Source of the DNA: an uncultured Asticcacaulis sp.
GTDB taxonomy: Bacteria; Pseudomonadota; Alphaproteobacteria; Caulobacterales; Caulobacteraceae
NCBI GenBank assembly: GCA_946482045.1
Contig: CAMLPZ010000055.1
Span: forward strand, 1-17,530
Length of the DNA: 17,530 bases
Direction: 5' to 3'
Shown: positions 14,513-17,530 of the stretch, one piece after another
Layout of the letters: each line of letters opens with the position of its first letter
Numbering within the stretch: position 1 is the stretch's first letter
The notes under the pieces: generated by a model
The model's database searches: none
The model's input: only the letters and a program-made list of their open reading frames with translations
What the model was told of the DNA's origin: nothing
Made by a program: the position numbers and the translations under genes

Positions 14513-15034
14513 TTAAACCCCGGCGTGACGTAAGGCCCAGGCCGGGCGAGCGGAATCGGCCGCCCCCTGATAGGTGGTTGAAAAGCGCTTGGCCGCCGAG
14601 GTGATGGCCTCGGTAGGGTCCTTGTCCTTGACCAGGAACTCGTCGAACCCACAGCGCAACATGTAGAAAAGCTGGTCGCGAAGCACATCGCCGACGGCGC
14701 GCAGAACCTGGGTATAGCCCAGGTCTTCACGCAGGATGCGGGCGGTCGAATAGCCACGGCCGTCACGGAAGCCTGGGAAGGCGACCTCGATCAGGGTCAG
14801 CTTCTCGAGGAAGGGCTCAAGCAGGCGGACATCGTCGCCCGGATTGATGCGGACACCGTAGTGTCCGTTCAATCCGTCGAGCTCACGCAGGGCGCGGTCG
14901 AAGCCGAGCACGACCGGGCCGTCGACGCCATGGGTTTCGTCGTCTGCCAGCAGGCGCCAGCCGTTGGGGATGACGTCGCCCTGGTTCGTGACCAGTTGCG
15001 CGTCGTAGGTGGAATTAGCCTTAGGCGTGCTCAT
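14513..15034 (-). CDS. DUF934 family protein, sulfite-reduction operon partner
   Basis: This small cytosolic protein of 173 residues belongs to a family whose biochemistry is not settled. Family members are annotated as probably involved in sulfite reduction because they sit beside cysI and cysH. Conserved blocks seen are AFPGFRDGRGYSTARILRE (85-103), LRAVGDVLRDQ (111-121) and LRCGFDEFLV (126-135). There is no signal peptide or membrane segment, and the single cysteine (Cys128) lies in the RCGF block. The start chosen is the ATG at 15034 (MSTPKANSTYD); it overlaps the end of cysI by 14 bases, which suggests coupled translation. A longer frame upstream is antisense-like noise inside cysI. Confidence 0.88.
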   Translation of the reverse strand: MSTPKANSTYDAQLVTNQGDVIPNGWRLLADDETHGVDGPVVLGFDRALRELDGLNGHYGVRINPGDDVRLLEPFLEKLTLIEVAFPGFRDGRGYSTARILREDLGYTQVLRAVGDVLRDQLFYMLRCGFDEFLVKDKDPTEAITSAAKRFSTTYQGAADSARPAWALRHAGV

Positions 15035-16676
15035 GAAGGGCCCCTGCGAAGGCGTCGCGGCCAACGCGTTCCAAAGTGTCGATAAAGCGTTCGGTTTCGC
15101 TGGTGCGCAGGTCGAGGTACAGGCGCACGACGCGCTCGATGGCGGCGGGCACGGCTTCGGCCGACAGGCCCTTGCCGGTGATCTGGCCAAGCGCGGCCTT
15201 CTCATCAGCGCGGCCGCCCAGCAGGATCTGGTAGAATTCCACGCCCTGCTTGTCGACGCCCAGAATGCCGATGTGGCCGACATGGTGGTGGCCGCAGGCA
15301 TTGATGCAGCCTGAAATCTTGATCTGCAAATCGCCGATCTGGTCGGTCAGCCTGGCGTCCTCGAAACGCTGCGAGATGTCCTGGGCCAGCGGGATCGAAC
15401 GCGCATTGGCCAGCGAGCAGTAGTCGAGGCCGGGACAGGCGATCATGTCGGTGATCTTGCCGGCATTGGCGGTGCTGAGACCTGCGGCATCGAGCTTACC
15501 ATAGAGTGCGTAGAGGTCGTTCCTGGCGACGTGCGGCAGGATGATGTTCTGCTCGTGGCTGACGCGGAGTTCGCCGTAACCATAGGCATCGGCGACGTCG
15601 GCCATGACGTCCATCTGCGCCGAAGAGGCGTCGCCGGGCGGAAGGCCAGTGGGCTTCAGCGAGATCGTCACCGAGACGTGGTTGTCGCGCTTGTGCGGGT
15701 TGGTGTTGTTCTTAACCCAGCGGGCAAAGCCGGCGTCGGCCGTCTTCGCGCGTTCAAAGGCAGCAACGTCGAAACCATCAACGAAGGCAGGGTCGGGGAA
15801 GAAGCTCTTGATGCGGTTGACCTCGGCGGCCGGGGCATCGACCCTGGCCTTGTCGAGGCGCTCCCATTCCTCTTCGACCTGACGGCTGTACTCTTCGGCG
15901 CCCAGTGCAGAGACGAGGATCTTGATCCGCGCCTTGTAGATATTGTCGCGGCGGCCATAGCGGTTGTAGACGCGCAGGCAGGCTTCGAGATAGCTCAGCA
16001 GCTGTTCCGGGTTCAGGTCGCGCTTGATGACCGGCGCGACGTGCGGGGTGCGGCCCATGCCGCCGCCGACATAGACGTCGAAACCCGAGGGTTTCAGGTG
16101 CAGGCCGATGTCGTGGACGCGGATGGCGGCGCGGTCCTTCGTGGCGCCGGTGATGGCGATCTTGAACTTGCGCGGCAGGAAGGTGAATTCCGGGTGGTTG
16201 GACGACCACTGGCGGATCAGCTCGGCATAGGGGCGCGGGTCGGCGACTTCGTCCTTGGCGGCGCCGGCGAACTGATCCGTCGTGGTGTTGCGGATGCAGT
16301 TGCCCGAGGTCTGCAGGGCGTGCATCTCGACCTCGGCCAGCTCTTCCAGGATCTTCGGCGCGTCGGCCAGCTTGATCCAGTTGAACTGCAGGTTCTGGCG
16401 CGTGGTGAAGTGGCCGAAATCGCGGTCGTAGGTGCGCGCGATATGGGCGAACTTGCGCATCTGCTTCGACGACAGCACACCGTACGGCACGGCGATGCGC
16501 AGCATATAGGCATGCAGTTGCAGGTACAGGCCATTCATCAGGCGCAGCGGCTTGAACTGGTCTTCGGTGATCTCACCGGCCAGGCGGCGGGCGACCTGAT
16601 CGGCGAATTCGGTGTTACGGTCGCGGACGAAGGCGTGGTCGAATTCGTCGTATTTGTACATAGTCGGGGAGGTCAT
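15021..16676 (-). CDS. cysI: Siroheme-dependent sulfite reductase hemoprotein (nitrite/sulfite reductase family)
   Basis: This cytosolic enzyme reduces sulfite to sulfide in six one-electron steps at a coupled siroheme and 4Fe-4S cluster. It has 551 residues with the twofold repeat of the family. The cluster ligands are Cys414 and Cys420 (ACPGLDYCSLANARS) and Cys457 and Cys461 (ISGCINACGHHHVGHIG). Substrate and siroheme-site stretches FGHFTTRQNLQFNW (87-100) and TSGNCIRNTTTDQ (123-135) are present. The family also contains nitrite reductases, but the siroheme, DUF934 and cysH neighbours point to sulfite. No flavoprotein cysJ is in the window, so the electron donor is probably a ferredoxin or an unlinked reductase. 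The gene begins three bases after the DUF2849 stop and overlaps the next gene. Confidence 0.93.
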   Translation of the reverse strand: MTSPTMYKYDEFDHAFVRDRNTEFADQVARRLAGEITEDQFKPLRLMNGLYLQLHAYMLRIAVPYGVLSSKQMRKFAHIARTYDRDFGHFTTRQNLQFNWIKLADAPKILEELAEVEMHALQTSGNCIRNTTTDQFAGAAKDEVADPRPYAELIRQWSSNHPEFTFLPRKFKIAITGATKDRAAIRVHDIGLHLKPSGFDVYVGGGMGRTPHVAPVIKRDLNPEQLLSYLEACLRVYNRYGRRDNIYKARIKILVSALGAEEYSRQVEEEWERLDKARVDAPAAEVNRIKSFFPDPAFVDGFDVAAFERAKTADAGFARWVKNNTNPHKRDNHVSVTISLKPTGLPPGDASSAQMDVMADVADAYGYGELRVSHEQNIILPHVARNDLYALYGKLDAAGLSTANAGKITDMIACPGLDYCSLANARSIPLAQDISQRFEDARLTDQIGDLQIKISGCINACGHHHVGHIGILGVDKQGVEFYQILLGGRADEKAALGQITGKGLSAEAVPAAIERVVRLYLDLRTSETERFIDTLERVGRDAFAGALHEHA

Positions 16677-16679
16677 GCC

Positions 16680-16985
16680 TTAGTCCTCAAAGATGGCGGC
16701 GCGGCCATGTTCTTTAGCCACCGCATCGGTGGTCTGGCCGATGGTCGGGCCGTTGGCGCGGACGAATTCGCGCACGTGTTCGCGTTGCACCGGATTGCCG
16801 GCGTCGGTCAGCGGGATCAGGTAGGGCGCCACGACTTCGGTCTCACGCAGCTTCCATTCGATCAAAAGGGCATCGGCGTCATCGTCGGAAAGCTTGGCAG
16901 CGTGGGCGGCGTCCTCGACCCAGCCCGAGCCGGAATACCAGAGCGTCAGGCCGTCAGTCAGACGGTTGGCGGTGAGCAGTTTCAT
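16680..16985 (-). CDS. DUF2849 domain protein
   Basis: This is a 101-residue cytosolic protein of unknown function from a family found mainly in alphaproteobacteria between siroheme synthesis and sulfite reductase genes. It opens with MKLLTANRLTDGLTLWYSG and contains GWVEDAAHA and TEVVAPYLIPL. There are no cysteines, no membrane segment and no signal peptide. Its ATG overlaps the stop of the upstream SUMT gene (ATGA), and its stop is three bases from the cysI start, so its output is tied to both. A helper role for sulfite reductase is inference from position only. Confidence 0.85.
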   Translation of the reverse strand: MKLLTANRLTDGLTLWYSGSGWVEDAAHAAKLSDDDADALLIEWKLRETEVVAPYLIPLTDAGNPVQREHVREFVRANGPTIGQTTDAVAKEHGRAAIFED

Positions 16986-17530
16986 GCGTGTACCTGTTGG
17001 GCAGTCTCAATCAGACCGGCGACTTCGGGAGCGTAGAGCGAGGCGACCTCGCCAATGATGAGCAGGGCGGGCCCCTGGGGTGGGGTGGCCGCGATGACGA
17101 CCTCAAGCGTCGAGAGATCAGCCAGGGTGCGGCGCTCATCGGCGCGCGTGCCGTTCTCGATAATCAGAACCGGCGTGTCCGGCATGCGGCCATGATGCAT
17201 CAGCTTGCCGGCGATCTCGCGGGCCGTGGCGACGCCCATATAGATGACCAGGGTATGATGCGGCGCCGACAGGGCCGACCAGTCGAGCTGGAGCGGATTG
17301 TTGTGATCGCCGTCCTTGAGGTGGCCGGTGACGAAGGTAACGGATTGCGCGTGGTCGCGATGAGTCAGGGGTACGCCAGCCGAGGCCGCGCAACCCAGCG
17401 CCGCCGTGATGCCAGGTGTGACGTGGACCTCGATGCCGGCCTGACGCAGGGCTTCGACTTCTTCGCCGCCACGGCCGAAGACGAACGGATCGCCGCCCTT
17501 CAGGCGCACGACGCGCTTGCCGAGGCGGGC
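16982..17530 (-). CDS. cobA: Uroporphyrinogen-III C-methyltransferase (SUMT), N-terminus beyond window
   Basis: This enzyme transfers two methyl groups from S-adenosylmethionine to uroporphyrinogen III, giving precorrin-2, the precursor of siroheme and cobalamin. The last 182 residues are visible and the start lies off the right edge. Family motifs are VVRLKGGDPFVFGRGGEE (visible residues 7-24) and the SAM-binding VTPGITAALGCAASAGVPLTHRD, with VTFVTGH close behind. Whether it is a free SUMT (cobA) or the C-terminal part of a fused CysG cannot be told here. It leads the visible part of the sulfur operon, consistent with supplying siroheme to the sulfite reductase made two genes later. Its TGA overlaps the next ATG. 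Confidence 0.93.
   Translation of the reverse strand, partial: ARLGKRVVRLKGGDPFVFGRGGEEVEALRQAGIEVHVTPGITAALGCAASAGVPLTHRDHAQSVTFVTGHLKDGDHNNPLQLDWSALSAPHHTLVIYMGVATAREIAGKLMHHGRMPDTPVLIIENGTRADERRTLADLSTLEVVIAATPPQGPALLIIGEVASLYAPEVAGLIETAQQVHA

Noticed and set aside
14513..15301. Longer form of the DUF934 protein beginning at 15301
   Set aside because: The extra N-terminal residues are an out-of-frame reading of cysI and lack family similarity. The ATG at 15034 starts the recognisable protein.
15531..17036. 501-codon open frame on the plus strand
   Set aside because: It is antisense to cysI, DUF2849 and SUMT, all of which have clear family motifs. Such frames are common opposite GC-rich genes.
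1..17530. CRISPR array, tRNA, rRNA, insertion sequence or toxin-antitoxin pair
   Set aside because: No regularly spaced repeats, cloverleaf, transposase motif or small gene pair was seen on reading both strands.

Overview
The window looks like ordinary chromosome from a GC-rich alphaproteobacterium, probably of the Caulobacterales (Asticcacaulis/Caulobacter-like). This placement is inference. It rests on the gltD-gltB order, the SUMT-DUF2849-cysI-DUF934-cysH sulfur operon, the LuxR-type regulator without an autoinducer domain, a Caulobacter-style housekeeping promoter before amtB, GANTC sites in intergenic DNA, and a palindromic intergenic repeat of a type common in alphaproteobacteria. No rRNA, tRNA, insertion sequence, phage gene or CRISPR array was seen.

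Layout from left to right. (1) 1-1333, minus: an aldehyde dehydrogenase, probably alpha-ketoglutaric semialdehyde dehydrogenase, cut by the window edge. Its promoter appears to carry a LacI/GalR-type operator. (2) 1619-2779, plus: a DegT/DnrJ/EryC1/StrS sugar aminotransferase very like WbpE, without its usual pathway neighbours. (3) 3068-10723, plus: a nitrogen block made of the ammonium channel amtB and then glutamate synthase gltD-gltB. Between amtB and gltD lie a terminator-like hairpin, a perfect 13-bp dyad, a good sigma-54 (-24/-12) promoter match and a leader of about 220 nt. (4) 10964-12046, plus: a stand-alone LuxR-type regulator with a PAS-like middle. (5) 12221-13066, minus, and 13191-13742, plus: a divergent pair of secreted proteins, a two-lobed retropepsin-like protein and a Blc-type lipocalin. 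(6) 13754-17530, minus: an assimilatory sulfate reduction operon reading SUMT (siroheme) > DUF2849 > sulfite reductase cysI > DUF934 > APS reductase cysH, with overlapping or nearly touching genes.

How the genes work together. AmtB brings in ammonium. GltD and GltB, whose genes overlap by one base, turn glutamine plus 2-oxoglutarate into glutamate with NADPH. In the sulfur operon, SUMT makes the precursor of siroheme, CysH reduces APS to sulfite, and CysI uses siroheme and a 4Fe-4S cluster to reduce sulfite to sulfide. The two DUF proteins are conserved partners of unproven function.

I found no clear new multi-gene system. The items most worth a second look are regulatory: the sigma-54 promoter and dyad before gltDB, the operator over the dehydrogenase promoter, and the paired GANTC methylation sites in the amtB promoter. 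The long antisense reading frames in the window are shadows of GC-rich genes.
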